The position numbers and the translations under genes are program-made. The notes under the pieces are model-generated. The model saw only the letters and a list, made by a program, of their open reading frames with translations. It ran no database searches and had not been told where the DNA came from. 64,000 nt of DNA from the NCBI GenBank assembly GCA_964345225.1, contig CAYFQB010000032.1, forward strand, positions 21,132 through 85,131. Reading direction: 5' to 3'. Source of the stretch: CAYFQB01 sp964345225 (GTDB lineage: Bacteria; Nitrospirota; Thermodesulfovibrionia; Thermodesulfovibrionales; UBA6898). The first letter of the stretch is position 1; each line of letters opens with the position of its first letter. Below, piece by piece: positions 54,686-63,717 of this stretch.

Positions 54686-55516
54686 TCACCTCCTGAAATA
54701 CCAGTCCAATACTTTCTGGATATTGCTGATTATACTTTCTTTAGAATTTATTATAAATATTTTGTTCCATATCTGAAAGAGTTCTTTTTCCATCCTGATT
54801 ACATCAGGGACGTCTTTCCACCTCTTTTTGAGTTCATTTTCGAACATCGGGACAATCTTATCCTTCATCCTGAGTTCTGTATCAATAAGAAAAACCGCTA
54901 TCTCAGGCGAAATATCAGCAACCCTGTCAAAGAATGCGGATATTTCACTGTCATATATCTGTTTTGGAGGAGATGATTTTACCTCCACGTAGAGTGTTGA
55001 GCCATCGAATTTTGCAATAACATCGTAATCCCCTCCAATATTGGGTCTTTTAAACTTCACACCCCATATAGCTTCAAAGCGGAACTCTCTCCTGAAAACC
55101 TCTGCGATATACCATTCCAGTGTTTCTCCAAAACTCTTTATGGGCCGCTTTGTAAGAGTATAGCCATTACCCTTCCTCTTAGCAAGTCCTATAGTATATA
55201 TAAATTCCAGATACTCTTTAGTTACTTTTGACGTAGAATACCTGGTCACTCGTTCCAATATAAAGAAATCCTGATGTTTGATCACATCACGCAGGAAAAG
55301 GCGGAATGAATACTTTTGAAGCATCTTGTAATATTCGTTAAGAAATCCCTGTCCCGGGATCAAAAGGTCTTCCGAAGGTTCTCTCTTGTATATATGGAAA
55401 CCCCGCCTCTTTAACATAATATCTAAGCCGGGGGTCAGGATATTTAAGGATTCTCTAAGACGCTTGACTTCTTTTCTCAGAAATGCGAGTTCATCAAAAG
55501 TCTTTTTTTTATGCAT
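54686..55516 (-). CDS. Predicted PD-(D/E)XK-type nuclease
   Basis: This 276-residue protein shows GGDYDVIA..TLYVEVKSSPPKQ (about 160-185), a typical Asp...Glu-x-Lys core. The N-terminal 90 residues look helical with basic patches, and a middle part (TSKVTKEYLEFIY) resembles a winged helix. The function is not known; DNA or RNA cleavage is predicted only from the core motif. It is the first gene of the operon with the cysteine protein, ExeA-like ATPase and aldolase-like genes. Confidence 0.7.
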   Translation of the reverse strand: MHKKKTFDELAFLRKEVKRLRESLNILTPGLDIMLKRRGFHIYKREPSEDLLIPGQGFLNEYYKMLQKYSFRLFLRDVIKHQDFFILERVTRYSTSKVTKEYLEFIYTIGLAKRKGNGYTLTKRPIKSFGETLEWYIAEVFRREFRFEAIWGVKFKRPNIGGDYDVIAKFDGSTLYVEVKSSPPKQIYDSEISAFFDRVADISPEIAVFLIDTELRMKDKIVPMFENELKKRWKDVPDVIRMEKELFQIWNKIFIINSKESIISNIQKVLDWYFRR

Positions 55517-55730
55517 AATTTACCAGCTTTAATTATAAAACAATAGCATAATGCAAGAAAGATGATAAACAAGGATTATTTGTAAAAGGATTCCAGCTCG
55601 GAGCGACTCCCGATGCAGGTCTTCGAAAAGGTTGATATCGACTCGTACCAAGGTCGCTTCGACTATAGAAAAATATCACAGTAAGTGAAAGACAGTTCTG
55701 CTTATCATATTGTTAATGACCAGAACTCGT

Positions 55731-56132
55731 TTATTTATCACTGATAAATTTAAGAGCTACCCTTCTATGTCTTGGACCATCAAATTCGCAGAAAAAAATA
55801 GACTGCCAGGTGCCTAAAACCAGGCTTCCCTCATCGATAAAAATACTACGAGAAATACCTATAAGGGTTGACTTAATGTGGGCTGGTGAATTGCCTTCTC
55901 TGTGATGATAGTCGCCATCAAAAGGAATCAGCCTGTTAAGCAAGGTCTGTATATCATATTGTACGCTGGGGTCAGCACCTTCGTTTATTGTAATCCCTGC
56001 AGTAGTATGTGGTACAAATAGATAGCAGACTCCGGTAACAATACCTGTTTCTTTTACAATCTCCTGAACTTTTTCAGTTATGTCTATAAATTCTGTCCTT
56101 GTCCTGCTTTTTACATTTATATATCTAATCAC
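55731..56132 (-). CDS. YjbQ-family protein (UPF0047)
   Basis: The 133-residue protein has the conserved YjbQ pattern: VPHTTAGITINE, HREGNSPAHIKSTLIG and the closing LGTWQSIFFCEFDGPR. It forms small trimeric barrels; thiamine-phosphate synthase activity has been reported for some members. GTG 56132 follows GGGGGGA. It stands between the R1b repeat and a 214-bp gap on the other side that shows no gene. Confidence 0.92.
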   Translation of the reverse strand: MIRYINVKSRTRTEFIDITEKVQEIVKETGIVTGVCYLFVPHTTAGITINEGADPSVQYDIQTLLNRLIPFDGDYHHREGNSPAHIKSTLIGISRSIFIDEGSLVLGTWQSIFFCEFDGPRHRRVALKFISDK

Positions 56133-56152
56133 TTATCCCCCCTGACAAACTG

Positions 56153-56257
56153 TAAACACCGTTAAAAAGGAGTTGCGTGTCGGTGGCTTTAGACCACCGA
56201 CTACAAATTATTTTTTAACTTCCGATTTCATCGAAAACTTTTTTTTACGGGGTAAAT
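56153..56257. repeat. Fold-back element R1b (MITE-like)
   Basis: It starts TAAACACCGTTAAAAAGGAG and ends TTTTTTTACGGGGTAAATC, matching R1a (28050) in both outer blocks; the middle forms GGTGGC..CCACC. The right end overlaps lpxK: its stop codon TAA and the preceding Pro, Thr and Phe codons (ACCCCGTAA) fall within the element arm. Confidence 0.82.
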
Positions 56258-57285
56258 CTACTAAAATTGAATATTTCACGATAAAAATCATCATCAATAG
56301 AAAATTCAATCTCTATTATAAGTATATTTTCGGGCAAATCAAGATTACCAATCTTTATTATATCTTTTTCGGTTGTAACTATCCACTCGGCACCGGACTT
56401 TTCAGCCTCATCTTTTATTTTGAGAATATCACTATCTCTGTATGTGTAATGGTCTCTGTATTTTTTAAAGCCAACAAGTTCAGCGCCTATTGACTTTATT
56501 GTATCCATAAAAGACTCCGGACTTGCCACTGCACAGAATCCAAAAACTTTTTTATTTGATACCAATGATAAAGGCTTTTTCTCACCTGACGGTAACCTGC
56601 AAGATACCGGAATATGTTCGGAAAAAAAGACAGGCGACCTGTCATTAAATTGCCGTATAATATTAATCAGATTTTTGACACTTTTATCATGTACGACATC
56701 ATCTTTTCTGCATTTTGTAATTACCAAAACACCGGCACGAGCAAGTGATCTTTCAGGTTCTCTTAATCTCCCTAAAGGCAACAGCTTTCTGTTTCCAAAT
56801 GGGTTATTAGAATCAACAAGGACGATATCCTTATCCCTGTAAAGACGCCAGTGCTGAAACCCGTCATCCAGTATGAATATAATATTTGATCTTCGATTTT
56901 CAATTTTCGATTCAAGATGTTGAACTGCAAACATGCCAGATTCGTACCTGTTACTGCCTTTTACAATGGGTACACCCTTTAATCTCTCAGACATCAATAC
57001 AGGTTCATCTCCTGCTTTTTTTACTGAAAGTGGCGGGTTATTCCCTCTTGTTACAAAACAAGGGCCTTTTGCACTGCCTTTATATCCCCTTGTAAGGATA
57101 ACAGGGAAGAATCCACGTTTTCCTGCTTCTTCAGCAACAGCAATAGTCGCAGGCGTTTTCCCCGTCCCTCCTGTGGTTATATTGCCTATGCTGATAACTT
57201 TGTAGTGAAGTTTTTTCTGATTCCAGAGGGAATAAATTCTCTTTGCTGAAAAACCGAGATAATATAAAAATTCAACGATACCCAT
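56245..57285 (-). CDS. lpxK: Tetraacyldisaccharide 4'-kinase
   Basis: LpxK phosphorylates the lipid A disaccharide at the 4' position on the inner membrane. Walker A GGTGKTP (about 39-45) and the DDGFQHW motif (about 141-147) are present, after an N-terminal membrane helix. Length is 346 aa. Residues before DDGFQ (ESKIENRRSN) come from GAAAATC/GAAAATT-type repeat units like those in the intergenic heptad tracts. The stop codon and last few codons lie in the R1b element, so the C-terminus may have been reshaped by its insertion. It follows waaA. Confidence 0.93.
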   Translation of the reverse strand: MGIVEFLYYLGFSAKRIYSLWNQKKLHYKVISIGNITTGGTGKTPATIAVAEEAGKRGFFPVILTRGYKGSAKGPCFVTRGNNPPLSVKKAGDEPVLMSERLKGVPIVKGSNRYESGMFAVQHLESKIENRRSNIIFILDDGFQHWRLYRDKDIVLVDSNNPFGNRKLLPLGRLREPERSLARAGVLVITKCRKDDVVHDKSVKNLINIIRQFNDRSPVFFSEHIPVSCRLPSGEKKPLSLVSNKKVFGFCAVASPESFMDTIKSIGAELVGFKKYRDHYTYRDSDILKIKDEAEKSGAEWIVTTEKDIIKIGNLDLPENILIIEIEFSIDDDFYREIFNFSRFTP

Positions 57286-57307
57286 CAGTTTATTTTACCA
57301 TTACAAT

Positions 57308-58552
57308 TTAACTAATATATTCTTCGATTACCCTCATTGCCCTTTCCACTGCCCCTGAATTTCTCATATATAATAACTTTGCTTTTTCTCCGGATTCCTT
57401 TGCACTCTCAGGCGCATAGAGTAGTTCTTTTACTTTATTTCCAAGGTTATCGGCATCAACTTCAAAAGCAGCACCCTCTTGATAGAAATCCTTGATAAAC
57501 GGAAAATTCTCCATATGTGGTCCGCACAGGATAGGCTTACCCCAGTATGCAGGCTCAAGTGGGTTCTGTCCGCCAAATCCAATAAAGCTTTTACCAATAA
57601 TAGTAATATCAGCAATACCGTAAACAGCTGACAACTCCCCTACACCATCAAGGAGGATAACAGAATTCTTAGTAGTTTCAAGTTCCGGGTAACGTGTTCC
57701 GATTTCAGAACGTTTTATAAATGGAATTCCCTTTGACCTGATTAGATTCTCGACCTCTTCAAACCTTTCCGGATGCCTTGGAGCTATTATCAGTTTTAAT
57801 CCTTGGAACCTGTCAAGATTTTCACTATAGGCAGAAATAATGATCTCTTCCTCACCCCTGTGGGTACTACCTGCTACTATTACAGGGCCTTTTATACTCT
57901 GAGCCCACATTGGTATTTCACTGGAAATATACATATCAAACTTGAAATTTCCAATAACCCGAATTTTCTTCTCTTCAGCACCTATAGACTTTAACCTGTC
58001 AGCATCTATCTTACCCTGCATGCCGAATACCTTTACATATGAGAAAACCCTTCTCATAAAAAAAGATATCCTTTTATATCCTTTTAATGATCTTTCAGAT
58101 ATCCTTCCGTTCAACACGATAACAGGCACGCCTCTATCTGCCATTACCCTAAAAATGTTTGGCCAGAGTTCAGTTTCGATAACGATAAAGATCTTCGGAT
58201 TGATTCTCCTGAAACATCTCTTCAGCACGGACTTCATATCAAATGGAAGATATACCACCTTCGTACCTTCAGGCACTTTATCCTTCGCAACTTTCTGCCC
58301 TGTATCTGTAATTGTTGAAAGGAATATTGGCAGATGAGGGTATTCAGTCCTCAACTTCTTAATTAATTGTAAAGAAGCACCTACCTCACCAACTGATACA
58401 GCATGTATCCAGATAGCAGAATCTACCGCGGGTAAATAGCCCATCTTTTCCTTGAGCCACTTTCCTCTGAGTTCTTTTGGTCTTTTGAAATACTGGGGCA
58501 GGAACAAAAAAATTATTGCTACTGTATAAAGGAAGCTATAAATCAGAAACAT
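57308..58552 (-). CDS. waaA: Kdo transferase
   Basis: WaaA adds Kdo residues to lipid IVA at the cytoplasmic face of the inner membrane. The N-terminal membrane helix, the acceptor-site motif HAVSVGEVGA with its catalytic Glu, the ETELWPN segment and the GGQNPLEPA block all match the GT30 family. Length is 414 aa. It lies between lpxB and lpxK on the same strand. Confidence 0.95.
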   Translation of the reverse strand: MFLIYSFLYTVAIIFLFLPQYFKRPKELRGKWLKEKMGYLPAVDSAIWIHAVSVGEVGASLQLIKKLRTEYPHLPIFLSTITDTGQKVAKDKVPEGTKVVYLPFDMKSVLKRCFRRINPKIFIVIETELWPNIFRVMADRGVPVIVLNGRISERSLKGYKRISFFMRRVFSYVKVFGMQGKIDADRLKSIGAEEKKIRVIGNFKFDMYISSEIPMWAQSIKGPVIVAGSTHRGEEEIIISAYSENLDRFQGLKLIIAPRHPERFEEVENLIRSKGIPFIKRSEIGTRYPELETTKNSVILLDGVGELSAVYGIADITIIGKSFIGFGGQNPLEPAYWGKPILCGPHMENFPFIKDFYQEGAAFEVDADNLGNKVKELLYAPESAKESGEKAKLLYMRNSGAVERAMRVIEEYIS

Positions 58553-58621
58553 TTTATTTTGACTTGTACAGCCTTCCCGATATCCATTTTACACAAAAGG
58601 GCGAACAAAAAATATCGCCTC

Positions 58622-59764
58622 CTACTTCTTCCATCCTGCCATTTCTAAAACCATGTCTGCAACTCTTTCCGAGGTTTTTTTACCTGAAAACATCTTCCTG
58701 ACATTCTCAAAAGACCTCATCATATTCTCTTTATATGACTTATTGAGTATAATTTCCCTTATTTCATTCATTATGTTTTGAGGTGTTACAGCCGATTGAA
58801 GAAGTTCTTTTACAACTTCATTCCCTGAAAGAATATTGACTAGAGATATGTTCCTTACCTTTATAATCAACTTCCCAATCCAGTAAGTTAAAGGGAAAAG
58901 TCTGTAAATAACAACTATCGGTATACCTAGTAAAACAGCCTGTAATGAAGCCGTGCCTGAAGCGACAACAGCAACATCTGAAGCGGAGAGTGCCTTTATA
59001 GACTGTCCTTTATTTACTACTACGCCTTCCTGCTCCAGTTTTTCAATGATATTTTTGTATCTCTGAATGTCTGTATTGGGAGCAAAAGGCACACAAAACT
59101 GAAAATCTCTGAACTCTTTTTTAAATTCCCTTACCACATCCAGTATAACCGGCAGAAGTCTGTCAATCTCATGCTGTCTGCTTCCGGGCAACAGTGACAG
59201 CAGTGGTTCAACTTCTGCTAAACCTAATTCTTTTTTTATCTCACTTTTATCTTTATTTAATTCACGTATCTCATCATAAACAGGGTGACCAACAAACTCA
59301 CAATCAAGACCGACACTTCTATAAATCTCTTCTTCAAAAGGAAGAATCACAGCCATCCTGTCAACTAATTTGGCTATTTTCTTTACCCTCCTTTTACGCC
59401 ATGCCCAGACCTGGGGGCTTACGTAATACAGTATCTTTATATTATTTTTTTTTGCCTCTCTGGCAAGCTTTAAATTAAAATCCGGATAATCTATCAATAC
59501 AAGTACCCGGGGCTTATGATTTGCCAGTGCTATGGTAGCCTTTTTAAATGTCTTCCTGACTGCTTTGAAAGAAGAAATAGCCTCAGCAAGCCCAAATGCA
59601 CTGGAAACGCCTGAAATAAGCTCAACCCCTGCCCCATTCATCCTTTCGCCGCCGATACCGATAATCTTCATTTCAGGCATTCTCTTCTTCAGATATACCG
59701 CAAGCAGGGAGCCATAGAGTTCGCCAGAGGGTTCCCCAGTAACGATCATGACTGTCTCAGACAT
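58622..59764 (-). CDS. lpxB: Lipid-A-disaccharide synthase
   Basis: LpxB joins UDP-2,3-diacylglucosamine to lipid X. The TGEPSGE start, YVSPQVWAWR, the FVGHP segment and LLPGSRQHEI are conserved GT19 features. Length is 380 aa. It overlaps the gnnB gene by 8 bp, showing coupling. The nucleotide sugar donor may be a diamino sugar here (see gnnA/gnnB). Confidence 0.96.
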   Translation of the reverse strand: MSETVMIVTGEPSGELYGSLLAVYLKKRMPEMKIIGIGGERMNGAGVELISGVSSAFGLAEAISSFKAVRKTFKKATIALANHKPRVLVLIDYPDFNLKLAREAKKNNIKILYYVSPQVWAWRKRRVKKIAKLVDRMAVILPFEEEIYRSVGLDCEFVGHPVYDEIRELNKDKSEIKKELGLAEVEPLLSLLPGSRQHEIDRLLPVILDVVREFKKEFRDFQFCVPFAPNTDIQRYKNIIEKLEQEGVVVNKGQSIKALSASDVAVVASGTASLQAVLLGIPIVVIYRLFPLTYWIGKLIIKVRNISLVNILSGNEVVKELLQSAVTPQNIMNEIREIILNKSYKENMMRSFENVRKMFSGKKTSERVADMVLEMAGWKK

Positions 59765-60845
59765 TATTGATTATACCTGCAATCTCCACTATTGACGACT
59801 CTTCAAGTTCAGGATAAATAGGCAGAGAAAGAACCTCTTTTGCATTCTTCTCTGCAACAGGGAAATCTCCTTTCTTATATCCCAAAAAACTTATGGCACT
59901 CTGGAGATGCAACGGTACAGGATAATAAATAACAGAAGATTTATTTTTCTCGCGCAGATGCTTCTGTATTTTGTTCCTCTTCAGGCTTCTGATCGTGTAT
60001 TGTTGATAAACATGAGTCATACCTGGTTTTTCAACGGGTTTTAATATACTGTCAGAAAGCAGTTCATTATAGTATTTAGCCTTTTGCCTTCTCTTTTTAT
60101 TGTATTCATCGATGTGTCTTAATTTCACTAAGAGTATACCCGCCTGTATTTCATCCAGCCTGCTGTTGTACCCGACTGATTCATGTATGTAACCGCCTTT
60201 ATCACCGTGATTTCTCATTCTTCTGACTTTATCAGCAATCGATGAATTATTCAGCAATATCATGCCTCCATCACCAAATGCACCAAGGTTCTTGGACGGA
60301 TAGAAGCTGAAGCAGCCTGCATCTCCGAAGCTTCCGGTTTTTTTCCCTTTTATATCAGCACCGAATGACTGTGCGCAATCTTCAATTACTTTCAAATTGT
60401 GCTTCTCGGCTATATAACAAATTTTTTCCATATCGGCAGGATGGCCAAAAATATGGACAGGTAATATTGCCTTTGTTCTTTCTGTTATCTTCGATTCGAT
60501 CTTTGCGGGATCAATATTCAAGGTATCAGGCTCTATATCAACAAATACAGGGATTGCACCTACATATAAAATAGCCTCTACAGTGGCAAAAAAGCTGAAC
60601 GGTGTCGTTATAACTTCATCTTCCCTGCCTATCCCGAAGGCCTCAATAGCAAGATGGAGGGCATCAGTACCTGAGGCAACTCCTACAGCCTCAGATATCC
60701 CGTGATATTCTGCAACCTTCTTTTCAAGCTCATGGACTTTAGGACCGAGTATAAATTGTGTGCTTTCAATGATCTCCGCAATTATTTCAAAAACCTCATC
60801 TCTTATCTCAATAAACTGTTTTTTAAGATCAACCATCGGAATCAT
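59757..60845 (-). CDS. gnnB: DegT-family aminotransferase, predicted GnnB
   Basis: This is a PLP-dependent sugar aminotransferase of 362 aa. The Schiff-base Lys sits in FYPSKNLGAFGDGG; the substrate loop GTDALHLAIEAF and DAAG-like SFGDAGCFSFYP block are conserved. In Acidithiobacillus and Leptospira, GnnB aminates the 3-keto sugar made by GnnA, giving UDP-GlcNAc3N. Here the Gfo/Idh gene is upstream and lpxB downstream, as in Acidithiobacillus. Other DegT roles (surface sugars) remain possible. Confidence 0.75.
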   Translation of the reverse strand: MIPMVDLKKQFIEIRDEVFEIIAEIIESTQFILGPKVHELEKKVAEYHGISEAVGVASGTDALHLAIEAFGIGREDEVITTPFSFFATVEAILYVGAIPVFVDIEPDTLNIDPAKIESKITERTKAILPVHIFGHPADMEKICYIAEKHNLKVIEDCAQSFGADIKGKKTGSFGDAGCFSFYPSKNLGAFGDGGMILLNNSSIADKVRRMRNHGDKGGYIHESVGYNSRLDEIQAGILLVKLRHIDEYNKKRRQKAKYYNELLSDSILKPVEKPGMTHVYQQYTIRSLKRNKIQKHLREKNKSSVIYYPVPLHLQSAISFLGYKKGDFPVAEKNAKEVLSLPIYPELEESSIVEIAGIINNV

Positions 60846-60950
60846 ATTAAAATATACCCCGCTGTAAATTTTTCATTCACTAATCTATACGAATAAGCAA
60901 GAATTAATACAGGTTTCGTGCTTATATTTGATAGTTTAGCCCGCACATTG

Positions 60951-61874
60951 TTAAACCTGATGTGAATTTTTTAAAACTTCAGTTATCCTCAGGACTACAT
61001 CGAGCGCATTCATTGCTTCAATTCCTGAAACCCTTGGCCTTTTTCTGTGCATTGAACAATAAACAAAATCTCTTAACTCCTCTTTCAACGGCTCTTTACT
61101 TTCTGGTTTTATAACATCAAAAGATATATCAGAACCGGTCTTAAAATAGCGCCTGACCTCCTGGCTCTGATAGTCAATTGATATATACGCATCTTTCTGA
61201 AACACTCTCAACTTTCTCTGCTTCTCAGGAGAAAGGCGGCTTGCGGTAATCAATGCCTTGCAACCGTTCTCAAATTCCAGCCATACCTTTGCAACATCTA
61301 TCTTTTCTGTAAGGACTGCTTCTCCAACTGCCCTGATCTCTTTAAGTCTGGATTTAACTATGCTCATAACTATATCTATATCGTGTATCATTAAATCAAG
61401 TGTAACATCAACATCAGTTCCTCTTCCAAGAAACGGGGAGAGGCGTTCGGATTCTATAAATTTCGGCTCCTTTATTAACTCTTCAGCAGCTATAATACCT
61501 TGATTGTATCTTTCAAGATGCCCAACTTGCAGGAGCAGATTATTTTTTTCAGCTTCTTCAATAATTTCTCTTGCCTCATCTATACTCTCTGTTATTGGCT
61601 TCTCTATTAAAACATCTTTGCCTGCCTTAAGACATTCTATGGCTATTTTATGATGTGTTGATGTCGGTGTGACTATGCTCAATGCATCACATTCCCCAAG
61701 TATGTCGGCATAGTTAGTAAAAGATTTACATCCGTAAGTCTTAGCAATGTCTTCTGATCTCATGCTGTTGATATCAGCAACTGCCACCAGCTCTGCATCT
61801 TTAAGTTCAGAATAAATCCTCACATGATGCCGACCGAGATATCCAACGCCTATAACACCTATTCGTACTGGCAT
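60951..61874 (-). CDS. gnnA: Gfo/Idh/MocA oxidoreductase, predicted GnnA
   Basis: The dehydrogenase of 307 residues has the Rossmann motif GVGYLGRHH near its start, the EKPITES motif and the GHLERYN..RGTDVDV..LMIHDIDI block. I choose ATG 61874, which follows CTGGAGA; the open frame upstream continues into the heptad tract M5, so those 36 codons are probably not translated. With gnnB and lpxB it fits GnnA, which oxidises UDP-GlcNAc at C3. That assignment is inferred from neighbours and family recall. Confidence 0.72.
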   Translation of the reverse strand: MPVRIGVIGVGYLGRHHVRIYSELKDAELVAVADINSMRSEDIAKTYGCKSFTNYADILGECDALSIVTPTSTHHKIAIECLKAGKDVLIEKPITESIDEAREIIEEAEKNNLLLQVGHLERYNQGIIAAEELIKEPKFIESERLSPFLGRGTDVDVTLDLMIHDIDIVMSIVKSRLKEIRAVGEAVLTEKIDVAKVWLEFENGCKALITASRLSPEKQRKLRVFQKDAYISIDYQSQEVRRYFKTGSDISFDVIKPESKEPLKEELRDFVYCSMHRKRPRVSGIEAMNALDVVLRITEVLKNSHQV

Positions 61875-61934
61875 ATCGTCTCCAGAAGGTAATTTTAGTA
61901 GATATTTTGCACTATCAAGCACATTTTCAGCAAG

Positions 61935-62245
61935 AATATTACTCCTTACTCCTTGCTCCTTTTTCCGATTTCCAATTTCCAATTTCCGATTTCCGATTTC
62001 CGATTTCCGATTTTTTAATTATCAATTGCAAATCTTAAAGGCTACGTCTTAAGGTTACGAAGCCCGCCCTGTCAAATAAGCTTTTCTACTTTACAGGGCC
62101 CATTTACTCTTCGCATGGCGCATGGCGCTCGGCGCATGGCGTTTTTCTGCATTCTGCATTCTGCATTTTGCATTCTTCAATTTTCTTTGTGCTTTACCCC
62201 TTACTCCTCACTCCTTACTTCTAACTTTTTTAGCCCTGAGCCTTT
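61935..62245. repeat. Mosaic heptad repeat, copy M5
   Basis: The tract runs from CCTTACTCCTTGCTCC and several CGATTTC units through TTACGTCTTAAGGTTACG, GCCCTGTCAAATAAGC..ACAGGGCCC (a hairpin), CGCATGG/CGCTCGG units, CTGCATT units and CCTTACTCC units. It shares each block with M3 or M6. The gnnA frame extends into it, but the gnnA ribosome site lies downstream. Confidence 0.85.
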
Positions 62246-62329
62246 ACCAGATGCGAGATAAAAAACATGTTTTTTTGATATTATATGTTAAAATCTAACA
62301 CATTTATCTTTTTAAAAAAGAGGGGTCAC

Positions 62330-63340
62330 ATGATTAAAGAGGCTATTAATCTTCTGGTCAGTGGTATCAATTTATCAGAGTCTGAAATGGGTGAGTGCAT
62401 GAATGAAATAATGGAGGGTAAATCTACTGATTCACAAATAGGCTCTTTTTTAACCGCTCTCAGGATTAAAGGCGAGACTGTTGATGAGATAACAGGTGCC
62501 GCAAGAATAATGAGGGATAAGGCTAAAACCATAAAGGCACCTGAAGGAGTTCTCGACACCTGCGGCACCGGTGGAGATATGGCACATACATTTAACATCT
62601 CAACAGCTGCTGCCTTAGTTGTTGCTGCTACGGACGTTCCTGTTGCGAAACACGGCAACAGGGCTGTCTCGAGCCAGGCTGGAAGCGCTGATGTCCTGGA
62701 ATCTCTCGGCATAAAAATAGACCTTTTACCTGAAAAGGTTGAAAAATGTCTCTTTGATACTGGCTTCGGTTTTCTTTTTGCCCCGCTATTTCATCCTGCT
62801 ATGAAATATGCAATTGGACCGAGGCGTGAGATGGGGATTAGGACGATTTTTAATATACTTGGACCATTAACTAATCCGGCAGGGGCAAAAAGACAGATTT
62901 TAGGCGTATTCTCAAGTAAACTTACAGAAACACTCGCCATGGTACTTGGTAATCTTGGCGCAGAGGATGCAATGGTAGTGCATGGAGAGGATGGTCTCGA
63001 TGAGATCACCATTACAAACGGCACAAAAATTTCAAGGTTTATAAATGGTAAGGTTGAAAATATGTATCTTTCCCCTGAAGACTTTGGACTTAAACGTGGT
63101 AAAAAAGATGACTTGCTCGGTGGAGATAAAGAAGAAAATGCACGGATAATCATTCAAATTCTTAATGGGGAAACCGGTCCTAAGTATGACGCTGTACTGA
63201 TAAATGCTGCCGCGGCCCTGATAGTTTCAGGTAAAACATCCGATCTTATGGAAGCCTTTGAGATAGTAAAAGATTCCATTGACTCCAGCAAGGCATTAAA
63301 AAAGCTTGAGGAAATTAAAAGGGTCTCAAATTCTTTATAA
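62330..63340 (+). CDS. trpD: Anthranilate phosphoribosyltransferase
   Basis: TrpD transfers phosphoribose from PRPP to anthranilate in tryptophan synthesis. The glycine loop DTCGTGGD and the KHGNRAVSSQAGSADVLE segment bind PRPP and anthranilate. I chose ATG 62330 (336 aa) behind AGAGGGG; an upstream in-frame ATG at 62285 is less likely. It has no other trp gene next to it, only repeats on both sides. Confidence 0.94.
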   Translation: MIKEAINLLVSGINLSESEMGECMNEIMEGKSTDSQIGSFLTALRIKGETVDEITGAARIMRDKAKTIKAPEGVLDTCGTGGDMAHTFNISTAAALVVAATDVPVAKHGNRAVSSQAGSADVLESLGIKIDLLPEKVEKCLFDTGFGFLFAPLFHPAMKYAIGPRREMGIRTIFNILGPLTNPAGAKRQILGVFSSKLTETLAMVLGNLGAEDAMVVHGEDGLDEITITNGTKISRFINGKVENMYLSPEDFGLKRGKKDDLLGGDKEENARIIIQILNGETGPKYDAVLINAAAALIVSGKTSDLMEAFEIVKDSIDSSKALKKLEEIKRVSNSL

Positions 63341-63341
63341 G

Positions 63342-63402
63342 GTAACGACGCCTGCCCTGTCAAATAAGCTTTTCCACTTTACAGTGCTCGTATTGTTAAG
63401 CT
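63342..63402. repeat. Mosaic repeat fragment M6
   Basis: The short block GGTAACGACGCCTGCCCTGTC followed by AAATAAGCTTTTCCACTTTACAGTGC matches the hairpin part of M5. It begins right after the trpD stop codon. Confidence 0.7.
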
Positions 63403-63423
63403 TGAAAAGTTTATCGTAAAAGC

Positions 63424-63717
63424 TTAACCCAAAAAATGCGTTTTCAGTATAAAAAGATTTAGTGGATTAAGTAGTTGGACATATTCCTTTCGCTCCCTAG
63501 AGGGAAATTTTTACCCGTCACATGACTCATTCGCTCGAATTTTTAAACTCCCCCGTAGACGGGTTACCCCGTTCTACGGGGTCAAACAGTAAAAATTCGG
63601 TCGATTCGACACGCTTATTTCGCCATGACGGGTGCCAAAAATTTCCCTATGTACGCTCAAGAAACATGCCCAACTATATAACATGTATGTTTGATCTAAA
63701 AGCATTTCTTGGGTTAA
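63424..63717. repeat. Fold-back element R3b (MITE-like)
   Basis: It runs from TTAACCCAAAAAATGCGTTTT to AAAAGCATTTCTTGGGTTAA and is nearly identical to R3a (43996), including the AGGGAAATTTTTACCCGTCA arms. It abuts R2b, sharing the GGGTTAACCCC junction. The 96-residue frame that can be read through it has no support as a gene. Confidence 0.88.
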
